The position numbers and the translations under genes were made by a program. A DNA stretch of 64,000 nt from Dermatophilus congolensis (GTDB lineage: Bacteria > Actinomycetota > Actinomycetes > Actinomycetales > Dermatophilaceae), in contig NZ_UFYA01000001.1 in the NCBI RefSeq assembly GCF_900447215.1, forward strand, positions 1,302,001 through 1,366,000, in the 5' to 3' direction. This document shows positions 45,454 through 52,656 of this stretch, piece by piece; the first letter of the stretch is position 1, and the number at the start of each line of letters is the position of its first letter. A model generated the notes under the pieces. That model saw only the letters and a program-made list of their open reading frames with translations, had not been told where the DNA came from and ran no database searches.

Positions 45454-45857
45454 GCTGACAAAAAGACTGCTCAAATGCTAAAGACGTTTAGCCACGGTGG
45501 TGAGGGTGCCAGGGAGAATAGCCCGGTAATACTCCTCTGACTGCCCACGTGTGAGGTGCCGGTGCCCTCGTGGAGGCAGTTGTGGCCTCCATTGATCCTG
45601 TGGCAATAGGCGTGAGTGATCGAATGCTGTGGCGCACGCCTCGGACGCGTGAGCACCTCATCGAGGCAGTGATAGGCCTGACCGGCACCACCGTTTATGA
45701 AATGGACCCTCATCTGCGATAGGCCTGGTGCAGGTCCTGGCCAATATGGCCGGACCTATGTTCGGCGGAGGTCAGCGCTCGGCACCCTCGTACCACAGCG
45801 CGACGCTCCAGCACGCAGAAGGATGATCTGACACGCCTTCACTGAATTGGGGGGAAG
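45454..45857. other. 404-nt stretch without a supportable gene
   Basis: Open frames exist on both strands (for example GALVEAVVASIDPVAIGVSD on +, ending at a TAG near 45720) but none has a good start site, ribosome-binding site or family resemblance. It is probably decayed DNA next to the resolvase relic. Confidence 0.4.
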
Positions 45858-46064
45858 TCAGGACTGAGGCGAACTCGGTAAGTCGGGTCTGGCCGCACGA
45901 GCAAGAATCGCAACCCCCACCAAAAGAACACCTAGGGTGACCAACAGGCCAGCAGGGGCACTACCGCCCTGGGAGAAAGGCAGCGCAACTGCCAGGATGA
46001 GCGCAATACCAAGCAAAACTATGATGGTCATGCAGGCCAGAAAAATCTTGTAGGACTGCTTCAT
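45858..46064 (-). CDS. small two-helix membrane protein
   Basis: 68 aa with an ideal AGGAGG site 6 nt before the ATG; the site begins at the stop codon of the upstream gene, so the two form an operon. Helices span about 8-30 (FLACMTIIVLLGIALILAVAL with one flanking residue each side, printed in part) and 38-58 (AGLLVTLGVLLVGVAILA). It has a short Pro/Ser tail. No family recognised. It could be an accessory or immunity partner of the 88-aa product upstream. Confidence 0.6.
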   Translation of the reverse strand: MKQSYKIFLACMTIIVLLGIALILAVALPFSQGGSAPAGLLVTLGVLLVGVAILARAARPDLPSSPQS

Positions 46065-46073
46065 GTTCGCCTC

Positions 46074-46340
46074 CTAGAAGCAACTTGCGATGGCAGTGAT
46101 AGAAGCACCTCCGGCCACTGCAAAGCCGCCCGCGAGAGCAGTCGCAGCCTGCTTGAGTCCCTTACGCTGCTGAGCCTCGGAAATATATCCGACACCTGTA
46201 TCTTCATTGCTCTTCTTAACCACACCATCTACATAGGTAGTGATATGGAAGTTACCCGAGCTTGCCTTAGTAAACACAGACTCCGCCTGCTGGACGGGCC
46301 TACCGGAAGAGTTCAGAAGGATCGTCCGCCATTTGGCCAT
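46074..46340 (-). CDS. unknown 88-aa protein with Gly/Ala-rich hydrophobic C-terminus
   Basis: 88 aa. The polar first half contains TILLNSSGRPVQQAES and FHITTYVDGVVKKSNED. The C-terminal 28 residues are hydrophobic and Gly/Ala-rich (LKQAATALAGGFAVAGGASI) and end ASCF. A weak GAGG precedes the ATG. The composition recalls membrane-active peptides or pore-forming bacteriocin cores, but no family is recognised and no processing enzyme is adjacent. It is followed with no gap by the 68-aa membrane protein gene. The 42-bp palindrome lies 14 nt upstream. Confidence 0.55.
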   Translation of the reverse strand: MAKWRTILLNSSGRPVQQAESVFTKASSGNFHITTYVDGVVKKSNEDTGVGYISEAQQRKGLKQAATALAGGFAVAGGASITAIASCF

Positions 46341-46354
46341 ACCTCAGTTGAATC

Positions 46355-46396
46355 AACTTGGGCTGTCATGCAGTGCACTGCATGACAGCCCAAGTT
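46355..46396. repeat. perfect 42-bp palindrome downstream of first lsr2
   Basis: The left arm AACTTGGGCTGTCATGCAGTG (printed elsewhere in part) is matched exactly by its complement with no loop. It lies 73 nt past the lsr2 stop and just before the next gene. There is no T tract in either direction. It could act as a terminator hairpin, attenuator or protein-binding site. Confidence 0.75.
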
Positions 46397-46469
46397 AGCG
46401 AGTTTTAGCGCGCTGAGCCTTGTCCAAGAATCTTCCGGAAAGCAACATCAGCTGCGCAGATGTGTCCCT

Positions 46470-46832
46470 TCAGGCTTTGCTCGGCCCTTCATTAAGGTTG
46501 TGAGCTTCGCGGTAAGCCTGCTCAAGACTGGCTGGGATACGGCCACGGTCTTTAACCTCGTGCCCTTGAGCACGAGCCCACTGGCGGATGTTTTGCAGCA
46601 GTTCAGGTGAACGTGCCGTGTCCCCTGCCTTGGCCTTGCTCTTCGTGGTTCGGCGGCCGCTGACTCGGTGAGCTTTCGCAACCCAATCAGCAAGTTCGCT
46701 TCGCAAAATTCCGGCGTTCTCGGCAGAAAGGTCGATCTCGTACTGCACACCATCAAGCTCAAATTTCACGACCTCATCGGCTTTACCGCCGTCCATGTCG
46801 TCGATGAGAGTGACCTCAACCTTTTTCGCCAT
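46470..46832 (-). CDS. lsr2: Lsr2 nucleoid-associated protein, copy 1
   Basis: 120 aa. Bridges AT-rich DNA and silences foreign genes. The N-terminal dimerisation domain starts MAKKVEVTLIDDMDGGKADE and includes VKFELDGVQYEIDLS. A basic linker (GRRTTKSKAKAG) follows. The C-terminal AT-hook-like domain has IRQWARAQGHEVKDRGRIPA; RGR is the minor-groove motif. A promoter TTGTCA-16-TATATA lies 50 nt upstream. It is encoded inside the AT-rich island it would be expected to silence. Confidence 0.95.
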   Translation of the reverse strand: MAKKVEVTLIDDMDGGKADEVVKFELDGVQYEIDLSAENAGILRSELADWVAKAHRVSGRRTTKSKAKAGDTARSPELLQNIRQWARAQGHEVKDRGRIPASLEQAYREAHNLNEGPSKA

Positions 46833-46883
46833 AAAATTTTTCTCCGTTCAAGGAAAGTTTTATTGATTATTGATCTTGGGTCG

Positions 46884-46911
46884 TATATACCCAGCCGGAT
46901 CGGGATGACAA
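46884..46911 (-). promoter_or_regulatory. promoter of lsr2 copy 1
   Basis: On the minus strand TTGTCA (46906-46911) and TATATA (46884-46889) are 16 bp apart. This gives a leader of about 45 nt with a GGAG site before the lsr2 ATG. Confidence 0.55.
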
Positions 46912-47440
46912 CGCTGCTGTAAATATCATTCTCACCGCGGGGATAGCGAGTAGAGAAAACAGCTATGGAGAGGTCAATGGCATAGTTGCCGGTTGCCTTA
47001 GCAACTGAGGCCGCTATCTCGTCAAGTATTAATTTACTTCCAGGAAATCTAACACTCAATATTCGGATACATACGCGTCTGAATATTGAGTGTCATGCAG
47101 CTTCTACCATCTGGTCAGTGACTCGGCAGCATCGCCCCTGCCTCAGAGGGCACCATCGGCTACACACACCTGCCACCACCTCAAACCTCACCTTAGATGA
47201 AATTGTAACCCCGCAAACGTTAGTCCCCTAATCTCTGCTGTGAATAATTGCTCAAAGGGGCACAGGCCAGTGATGTTTTCAACGATGTTCTTACCCAAAA
47301 CACCTATACATGGAGGCCAGCATCAGCAACCCGAGACGTAAGATCAGCTTCACTCGAATCGCAACAGATGTGGCATTGCTTCCCATAATTTGTCCCCAAA
47401 ATTATTGGGAACAGATAATCCACGATGAAGGTGAAATTTT
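46912..47440. other. gap upstream of lsr2 copy 1 with an inverted repeat
   Basis: No convincing gene. A 13-bp inverted repeat ACACTCAATATTC...GAATATTGAGTGT with a 16-nt spacer lies at 47052-47093. An open minus frame from a TTG at 47059 overlaps the lsr2 promoter and start and is probably not coding. Confidence 0.45.
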
Positions 47441-47710
47441 ATGGCCGATCGGCGCACGAGAAAATTCAGCAAGGCCCTCAGCAAGGCACTATTTATACTC
47501 CTCGTTCTCACATTGGCTGCCACACCAATGGCCCTTTATCACTCAATCACCCTGGAAATAAGTTCCCTAGGATCAGGTTCTTTCTTGTCTTTCTTGAGCA
47601 CTTTTGCGTGCATCCTTGCATTTATAGTGCTTTGGTGGCGTATTGAATTCGCCTGGGAGGTAAGGAAAGATAAAAATCAGAAATCCATAAGTCCGATAAC
47701 CCAGACCTAA
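47441..47710 (+). CDS. small two-helix membrane protein, unknown
   Basis: 89 aa with an AAGGTG site 8 nt before the ATG. A basic start (ADRRTRKFSKALSK) is followed by helices at about 15-34 (ALFILLVLTLAATPMALYH) and 46-67 (FLSFLSTFACILAFIVLWW), and a charged tail. No family recognised. It is divergent from lsr2 copy 1 and convergent with the next gene. Confidence 0.6.
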   Translation: MADRRTRKFSKALSKALFILLVLTLAATPMALYHSITLEISSLGSGSFLSFLSTFACILAFIVLWWRIEFAWEVRKDKNQKSISPITQT

Positions 47711-47795
47711 AGTCAGGAATTCAGGGGAAAGTTAAAGATCGCTCTCAAGATCAATGATCACAGCAAACGGAGGCGCTGGTGAAGAAATAAATTTT

Positions 47796-48035
47796 TCATG
47801 CGGCAGCTGAAGACCCGCGCAGCTTGCGCCGAGAAAGCATGAGGTGCCACCCGTGAGCAATCACTCCGAAAAAGATGGACATGTAAGGACTGAAAAGAAT
47901 AAGCAGTATGGATACTGCCGGAATAGACCGCGGCATAGAACTCCGCTTAACGATCGCAACCAAATTTGCAGAAAACGCCAATGCAGCAAATAACACTAAA
48001 CCGTACCAAAGTACATTCAATGAAGGATTAATCAT
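47796..48035 (-). CDS. small membrane protein, unknown
   Basis: 79 aa from the ATG at 48035 (GGGGG lies 10 nt upstream); an open frame extends to 48149. Two or three hydrophobic helices are seen (VLWYGLVLFAALAFSANLV; AVSILLILFSPYMSIFFGVI) with a basic end SRRKLRGSS. No family recognised. It lies just downstream of the MOSC pseudogene on the same strand. Confidence 0.5.
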   Translation of the reverse strand: MINPSLNVLWYGLVLFAALAFSANLVAIVKRSSMPRSIPAVSILLILFSPYMSIFFGVIAHGWHLMLSRRKLRGSSAAA

Positions 48036-48130
48036 CCTCAATGGCCCCCTACGTTTCATTAAGTTCGCAAGCAACTTACCGCACGCGCGCCGACAGCAGT
48101 AACTGTTATGTACCGGCAGAACTGTTAACA

Positions 48131-48831
48131 CTAGCCCGACAACCGACATACGTTGATGTGTTCACCTACATGTATCAACCCGGGATGCGTCACATTCGCA
48201 TATACATCGATGGTCATATCCCGTTGGAGGGCGAGAGGTTTAAGCCAACCTCCCGTGGCCTCGACACCATCTTGATTGATGTCAATCATGCGGCAACGTG
48301 GGATTTTTTGACGAAGTCAAGGTCAGCTGCCCCAAGAGAGGCAGAGCACCCCAACCAAGACTCTTCGATAAATGGCTCGCTAGTTTCGAGCACAATATTG
48401 ACTCGCAGACGGCGAGGGTCCGCATTAAGTCCCCATTTATCGGCACACCACTGCAATGTGGCTGTACCGATAAGCGATAGCGACCCCATATCTTGGTGAG
48501 GAACGGCTTGCTCGGCGGACACCGTTACGGGCTCGCCAACATTCTCCGACAAGTGCGCATTCAAATCAGGATCACCAACGAACCAGTTTCCTCCATCACC
48601 GTGGGTGACGCGAACATCATTCCCTACCGTGGCAGCTGAGTATTGAAACACCTCGTCGTGCCGCCGGAAACGGCGCGTGTTTTCCCGGATGCAAAGTGGC
48701 CTTCACTGTCACGGACCGCGAACCAGCGATCTCGGATTATCCCGCGCTCATCAAGAGCTACCGAAGGAACATCCTCACCCCCCCATCGACTTAACCGGAT
48801 ACCGTCGAATCCGAATAATCTTTCCCTCCAT
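48131..48831 (-). pseudogene. MOSC-domain protein broken by three frameshifts
   Basis: Reading across three frame changes gives a full MOSC protein of about 230 residues. It starts MEGKIIRIRRYPVKSMGG at 48831, with a G7 run causing the first shift near 48780. It continues EDVPSVALDERGIIRDRWFA to SGKTR (second shift near 48680), then FQYSAATVGNDV, SLIGTATLQWCADKWG and DPRRLRVNIVLET. After a third shift near an A6 run (about 48310) comes RCRMIDINQDGVEATGG, ending at 48131. MOSC proteins handle sulfur via a molybdenum-cofactor-type cysteine; here that is RC-R. All motifs remain, so decay is recent or sequence errors are present. Confidence 0.8.
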
Positions 48832-48882
48832 AGGAAAAAGATATCAGCAACAGATCATTCATGCGGCATCAAAGATAAATAT

Positions 48883-49077
48883 TTATTCGATACTTTTTCC
48901 GAAGTATCTTGAAATCCTAAAAGCTAAAGAATATGAAGGGTCGCACTTATTCTTCTCAAGCGAGATTACAGCCTGATGAGACGCCTGTAGAGCCCCTGCT
49001 AAAGCGGTCTGCGATACCCCTTTTAGCTTCCGCAGGTCGAAGATCCTGTTTTCCCACGCCAGGATTCCCGTCGACAT
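48883..49077 (-). CDS. short XRE-family HTH regulator
   Basis: 64 aa. A single Cro/CI-type HTH: NRIFDLRKLKGVSQTALAGA, then SHQAVISLEKNKCDPSYSLA and FRISRYFGKSIE. It resembles the YozG-like minimal regulators often paired with a membrane protein. No ribosome-binding site is seen; the DNA just upstream (49078-49100) is a pure AT tract. A possible upstream membrane-protein frame (49023-49321) overlaps its start but is weak. Confidence 0.75.
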   Translation of the reverse strand: MSTGILAWENRIFDLRKLKGVSQTALAGALQASHQAVISLEKNKCDPSYSLAFRISRYFGKSIE

Positions 49078-49321
49078 ATAATTAAATTATTAATTAAAAG
49101 GGAAAATGCGGCAACTATCCCTATGTGCGTAGATGCAATAGGTGACAACTGAGGAATCAATTCCCAGACTCTTCCCGGTACATCAATCCACACAAGAAGC
49201 AACTTCCATAACAAAACCTGTTCACCATCGGCAGCTACGCAATGAAAGACTCCAGCAGAAAGCCCAGTGACCACCAAAAGGCTAGGAGTTTCTTTGATGT
49301 CAAGTTTCTGCTCACAGTGAT

Positions 49322-49367
49322 CCCCTAGGTTGTCATGTAAAGCTTCCTTTACATGACAACCTAGGGG
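49322..49367. repeat. 46-nt palindrome with 21-bp arms
   Basis: The arms are exact complements (CCCCTAGGTTGTCATGTAAAG shown in part as CCCCTAGGTTGTC) around a CTTC tetraloop. It lies 37 nt past the stop of the HTH gene that follows lsr2 copy 2. On the minus strand no T run follows directly. Placement mirrors the palindrome after lsr2 copy 1. Confidence 0.75.
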
Positions 49368-49403
49368 TGTCAACTATTTTTCACCGATGCGTGGCTAGTG
49401 GTT

Positions 49404-49784
49404 TTAATGTGTTGGGTCTTGTTCGTGTGCCTCAGCGAACCATCGCCGCGTTTCTTGCTCAGGTAGGCCGATCTCTTTTGCAATGCTTTCCCAAGAAGTG
49501 CCAGTCAGTCGAGCTTTGCTGATCGTGGTACGTAGTTGACTGACAGCATGAGCAACCTTGCTCCCCGGTTCTTCATGACTGGCACCATAGCTGGTTAGGA
49601 TGTCATCTAACGGGCCTGCCGCCTGCTGAATCGCTTCGACAATCTCCGACGCCGAGGAATACCTCGGCGGATTACATGCCAGTAGGTAAGCAATAAGGAA
49701 TTTCCGGTCGTCTGCAGTGAGAATGTCACTGAGACGTGAAATGACTTCGAGCAGGGATGTATCTGCCGCGTAGTTACGTCCCAT
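49404..49784 (-). CDS. unknown HTH-containing protein co-encoded with lsr2 copy 2
   Basis: 126 aa. The N-terminal helical part includes VISRLSDILTADDRKFLIAY, then a middle with SSASEIVEAIQQAAG. The C-terminal HTH-like stretch is GTSWESIAKEIGLPEQETRR with WFAEAHEQ. It starts 8 nt after the lsr2 stop, so it shares that transcript. Such an HTH protein could steer or modify Lsr2 binding; that is inference. No exact family recognised. Confidence 0.65.
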   Translation of the reverse strand: MGRNYAADTSLLEVISRLSDILTADDRKFLIAYLLACNPPRYSSASEIVEAIQQAAGPLDDILTSYGASHEEPGSKVAHAVSQLRTTISKARLTGTSWESIAKEIGLPEQETRRWFAEAHEQDPTH

Positions 49785-49792
49785 CAGGCTTT

Positions 49793-50140
49793 TTACTTTC
49801 CCCCAGTGAGGTTGTGAGCTTCACGGTATGCCCGTTCAAGGTGTGCCGGTATGCGGCCGCGTTCGTTGATCTCATGCCCATGGGCACGCGCCCACTGGCG
49901 AATGTCTTTCAACAACTCAGAGGAGCGTGCCATGCCTGCAGCCTTGCCCTTCGCTGCGCGGTCGCTACTGACCCGACGGGCTTTCGCTACCCAATCTGCC
50001 AAGGTCTGCCGCAGGCGTTCAGCGTTCGCAGCGGACAGGTCTATCTCGTATTGCACCCTGTCGAGTTCGAATTTCACGACCTCTTCAGCCTGCTTGCCGT
50101 CCATGTCATCGAGCAGGACGACCTCAACCTTTTTCGCCAT
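49793..50140 (-). CDS. Lsr2 nucleoid-associated protein, copy 2
   Basis: 115 aa. It is closely similar to copy 1 across the N-terminal domain (MAKKVEVVLLDDMDG, VKFELDRVQYEIDLS) and the C-terminal DNA-binding domain (IRQWARAHGHEINERGRIPA); the linker is shorter and differs (SDRAAKGKAAGMARS). It heads a two-gene operon with the HTH protein. Upstream DNA shares order and partial identity with that of copy 1, suggesting duplication with its promoter. Confidence 0.95.
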   Translation of the reverse strand: MAKKVEVVLLDDMDGKQAEEVVKFELDRVQYEIDLSAANAERLRQTLADWVAKARRVSSDRAAKGKAAGMARSSELLKDIRQWARAHGHEINERGRIPAHLERAYREAHNLTGGK

Positions 50141-50189
50141 GCGTGTTCCCTTGCGGTAGCTGGATGTTCCGGTGAATCAATGAGATATG

Positions 50190-50219
50190 AAAATACTCGG
50201 ATTCGGCTCCGGATAGCCA
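50190..50219 (-). promoter_or_regulatory. possible promoter of lsr2 copy 2
   Basis: TGGCTA and TATTTT on the minus strand, 18 bp apart, occupy the place that corresponds to the copy 1 promoter. The match is weaker. The rest of 50141-50495 shows no gene I trust. Confidence 0.35.
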
Positions 50220-50495
50220 CGCTGTGAAAATTTTGTCCACATCGCTCGCTGGCGGCAAGCGTGCACTCTTGCGCCTAAGGCACCCAAAGCAGTTAACAGC
50301 AGCACAAAGGATAAAAGTTTGCCTTCACCAATAAATTTTTTGTTAGAGAGCCACTTCCTCACGGAGATTTCTGTATCAAGTTTCCGCATGCCAATTAAAC
50401 TGACATAAAGAAACTATCAACAACCTAGACGTAGACATGGTCTCGTGACTCTCTAAACCCTTTGCAAAGATGCAGAAACTTTTAGTTATTGGTCA

Positions 50496-50524
50496 GTGAC
50501 AAGTAGCTCCGCACTTCGTAACGT
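50496..50524 (+). promoter_or_regulatory. promoter of pyruvyl transferase gene, leaderless
   Basis: GTGACA (50496-50501) and TAACGT (50519-50524) are 17 bp apart and end 6 nt before the ATG at 50531. No ribosome-binding site is present. Confidence 0.55.
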
Positions 50525-50530
50525 CAACGC

Positions 50531-51556
50531 ATGTCCCCCGAGCGTTTTCTCCCCAGACCTCGCCCAACCCACAAACACACTTCTCGCCCCGCTCAAACAC
50601 TGTGGGAATCGCTGCATCAGCACTCCGGCCTGAGCACCCTCACCTCAGGGCGTTTGGGCTACACCGGCCGAGCCCGAACCACAGCACGCATCCTGCAGCG
50701 CAGTGCACGCGCACTCACCCACTCCGCAGTTCTGCGCTCACCTACCCTCATCGCGGCATTTTGGTGGGAAGAAGTAAAAAACTTCGGAGACCTCATCACT
50801 CCCCTACTACTGCGTGACCTGGGCATCATCCCCATCCTCACGCCCGCTGCCCGCGCAGCATTGATCGGTGTCGGCTCTCTTATCCAACACATCGATGACA
50901 ACTATTCCGGCACCATCTGGGGGGCTGGCCTCATCGCAAACACCCCCCGCACTATCCCCGCAGCCACTACTTTGGCTTTGCGTGGCGAACTCACCCGCGA
51001 GCAGTGCGGCTCCCCGCATGTCGAAGCCCTCGGGGATCCTGGCCTCCTCTTGGCCGAATACATTTCTCGACAACCAAAACGGTGGGATGTTGGCCTGGTC
51101 CCCCACTATGTTCACGTCGGGGACAGTGACCTAACCCGCCTGCTCCAGTCAGCTTCGCAGACGGTCACTGTTGTAAATGTTCAGTCAGATCCCCTGCGCG
51201 TTGCCCGCCACATCGCTGCATGCAGAACCATCATCACTACGTCGCTGCATGGGCTGATTGTGGCCGACTCCTTAGGCATCCCAGCTCTATGGCTGCGTCT
51301 GCCGCGCGCGTTGAGCGGGGGTGACTTCAAATTCCGTGACCACGAGAGCGTGGTTCGCCCTTCTCGGCCACGAGGCATGGATATTCGTGATGTGGAATCG
51401 ATGGCTCATGCCGTCTCAGTGGCACGCAGAGCAAACGCGCAACGTGTCGAACACGCGATCGGCGCTATTAAACGCTCAGGCCGGATGATCTTGGATGTAA
51501 CTCGTCACGAAACTACGAGTCTTCCCCGTGCGATTATGCGTTCCGTGATGAGCTAG
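50531..51556 (+). CDS. polysaccharide pyruvyl transferase family protein
   Basis: 341 aa. The family pattern is FWWEEVKNFGDLITPLLLRD (about 78-97), GVGSLIQHIDDNYSGTIWGA in the middle, ALRGELTREQCG, and the C-terminal ITTSLHGLIVADSLGIPALW with the conserved SLHG. It transfers a ketal pyruvate from PEP to an exopolysaccharide or wall glycan, or belongs to the CsaB-like branch. The first 70 residues are a basic, Pro/Thr-rich extension. Base composition returns to chromosome-like here. Confidence 0.85.
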   Translation: MSPERFLPRPRPTHKHTSRPAQTLWESLHQHSGLSTLTSGRLGYTGRARTTARILQRSARALTHSAVLRSPTLIAAFWWEEVKNFGDLITPLLLRDLGIIPILTPAARAALIGVGSLIQHIDDNYSGTIWGAGLIANTPRTIPAATTLALRGELTREQCGSPHVEALGDPGLLLAEYISRQPKRWDVGLVPHYVHVGDSDLTRLLQSASQTVTVVNVQSDPLRVARHIAACRTIITTSLHGLIVADSLGIPALWLRLPRALSGGDFKFRDHESVVRPSRPRGMDIRDVESMAHAVSVARRANAQRVEHAIGAIKRSGRMILDVTRHETTSLPRAIMRSVMS

Positions 51557-51566
51557 CTGTGTTGGT

Positions 51567-52487
51567 TTACGAGGGGTGCATGCCGTGCTGACGCCGCCGG
51601 CCGGGTGCGCGAAAAGTTCCGTAAACCCGGCCGGCAAGCCCTACCGCATCGATCGCGGCACGCGATGCCCGCACTGAGTCGCGGCGCCACGCCGCGGCAG
51701 CGATATTCACCGGTAACCAGCGAGCGTCAGTAAGCACTGAACGTAGCGCCGCGCCTTTGCCGTGCTGACGCGCGGCGCGATTGCCGGTGACCTGATTGCT
51801 CAGAAAAGCCCGACCAAAAATGGCTGCAGCTGTGAGCCGCTCGGGCCCTGCAGGTTCAACCACTTCGGCTTCATCACACCAGGCAAATGTGCCGCCGCGT
51901 TCCTGCAATCGAGCGAAAAAGTCTGCATCTTCGCCGCCTACACGCCCCAGCTCTGTAGCGAAAGGCGATTCACCGAGCAGGTCGATCGCCCGGCGTGAGA
52001 CCACAATGTTCTGCGCTCCGTTCAGTCGATCAACGAAGCCCGTTGGTTGCCGAGTGCGTCCTGCGTACACGCTTCCCCTTGCTAGCGGTGAAGCACCGTC
52101 AGGTAGTTTCCCAAGTACCGGACCTGCAGTGACGTCAGCATCGAGCTTGTTCACCGTATCCATGAGTGGGGTGAGCCATCCGGGCAGCACGTACCCGTCA
52201 TCATCCAACATCACTACATGGGTCCAGTCTGGGCGTACCTGGTTGGCAGCAGCGAGAATCGCGTTACGCACTTGGGATATGCCTCGCTCAGCCACCGGCA
52301 CGTAGGTCACAGGTAGATCTGTATCGGCGAGGAGCTGCGCGATTTTCTCGTCGCAGTCGTTGTCTGCGACGAGAATCGCAACCCCGGTTCCTGTTACTTC
52401 TGCTCGCAGGCTTCCCAAAAGTCGAAGCAATAAATCTGGGCGCCGAAATGTCGGAATACCAATGACCACCCGCTCATATTTGGCCAC
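51567..52487 (-). CDS. family 2 glycosyltransferase
   Basis: 306 aa from a GTG. GT-A fold: VVIGIPTFRRPDLLLRLLGS at the N-terminus, VADNDCDEK, GISQVRNAIL, the DXD-type MLDDDGYVLPGWL (about 94-106), and GGEDADFFARLQERGG in the acceptor half. It adds a sugar from a nucleotide donor; the donor is unknown. There is no membrane helix except a weak Ala-rich C-terminus. It is convergent with the pyruvyl transferase gene, 10 nt apart. Confidence 0.9.
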   Translation of the reverse strand: MAKYERVVIGIPTFRRPDLLLRLLGSLRAEVTGTGVAILVADNDCDEKIAQLLADTDLPVTYVPVAERGISQVRNAILAAANQVRPDWTHVVMLDDDGYVLPGWLTPLMDTVNKLDADVTAGPVLGKLPDGASPLARGSVYAGRTRQPTGFVDRLNGAQNIVVSRRAIDLLGESPFATELGRVGGEDADFFARLQERGGTFAWCDEAEVVEPAGPERLTAAAIFGRAFLSNQVTGNRAARQHGKGAALRSVLTDARWLPVNIAAAAWRRDSVRASRAAIDAVGLAGRVYGTFRAPGRRRQHGMHPS

Positions 52488-52656
52488 CTCTCACCACTCC
52501 CGCCCGGAAAGAAACTCACCGCCGCTGTTGACGACTGTCCATCACGCTTGAAACAGCAAAGGCGCATCGCCCTCACCCGACCAGCTTTTCACCCGATGCC
52601 CTCTGCTCAGCGATCTTGGGCAGCGACACGCAGATATGTGTGAGCATCGAAGATAG

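Noticed and set aside
45471-45713. Overlapping open frames that could be transposase scraps
   Set aside because: None of the frames shows a DDE or HUH motif or a coherent alignment. Low evidence next to the clear resolvase relic.
46766-47059. Minus-strand frame across the lsr2 copy 1 start
   Set aside because: It runs through the lsr2 promoter, leader and first 22 codons in another frame and starts at a TTG without a ribosome-binding site.
49023-49321. Possible membrane protein (LLLVWIDVPGRVWELI, AAFSLLINNLII) upstream of the XRE gene, like the DUF2975 partner of such regulators
   Set aside because: The open frame begins inside the palindrome at 49322-49367, has no ribosome-binding site or start after it, and overlaps the XRE start. 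At most it is a remnant.
50177-50389. 70-codon minus-strand frame upstream of lsr2 copy 2
   Set aside because: No ribosome-binding site or family. It occupies the promoter region of lsr2 copy 2; the hydrophobic stretch is short.
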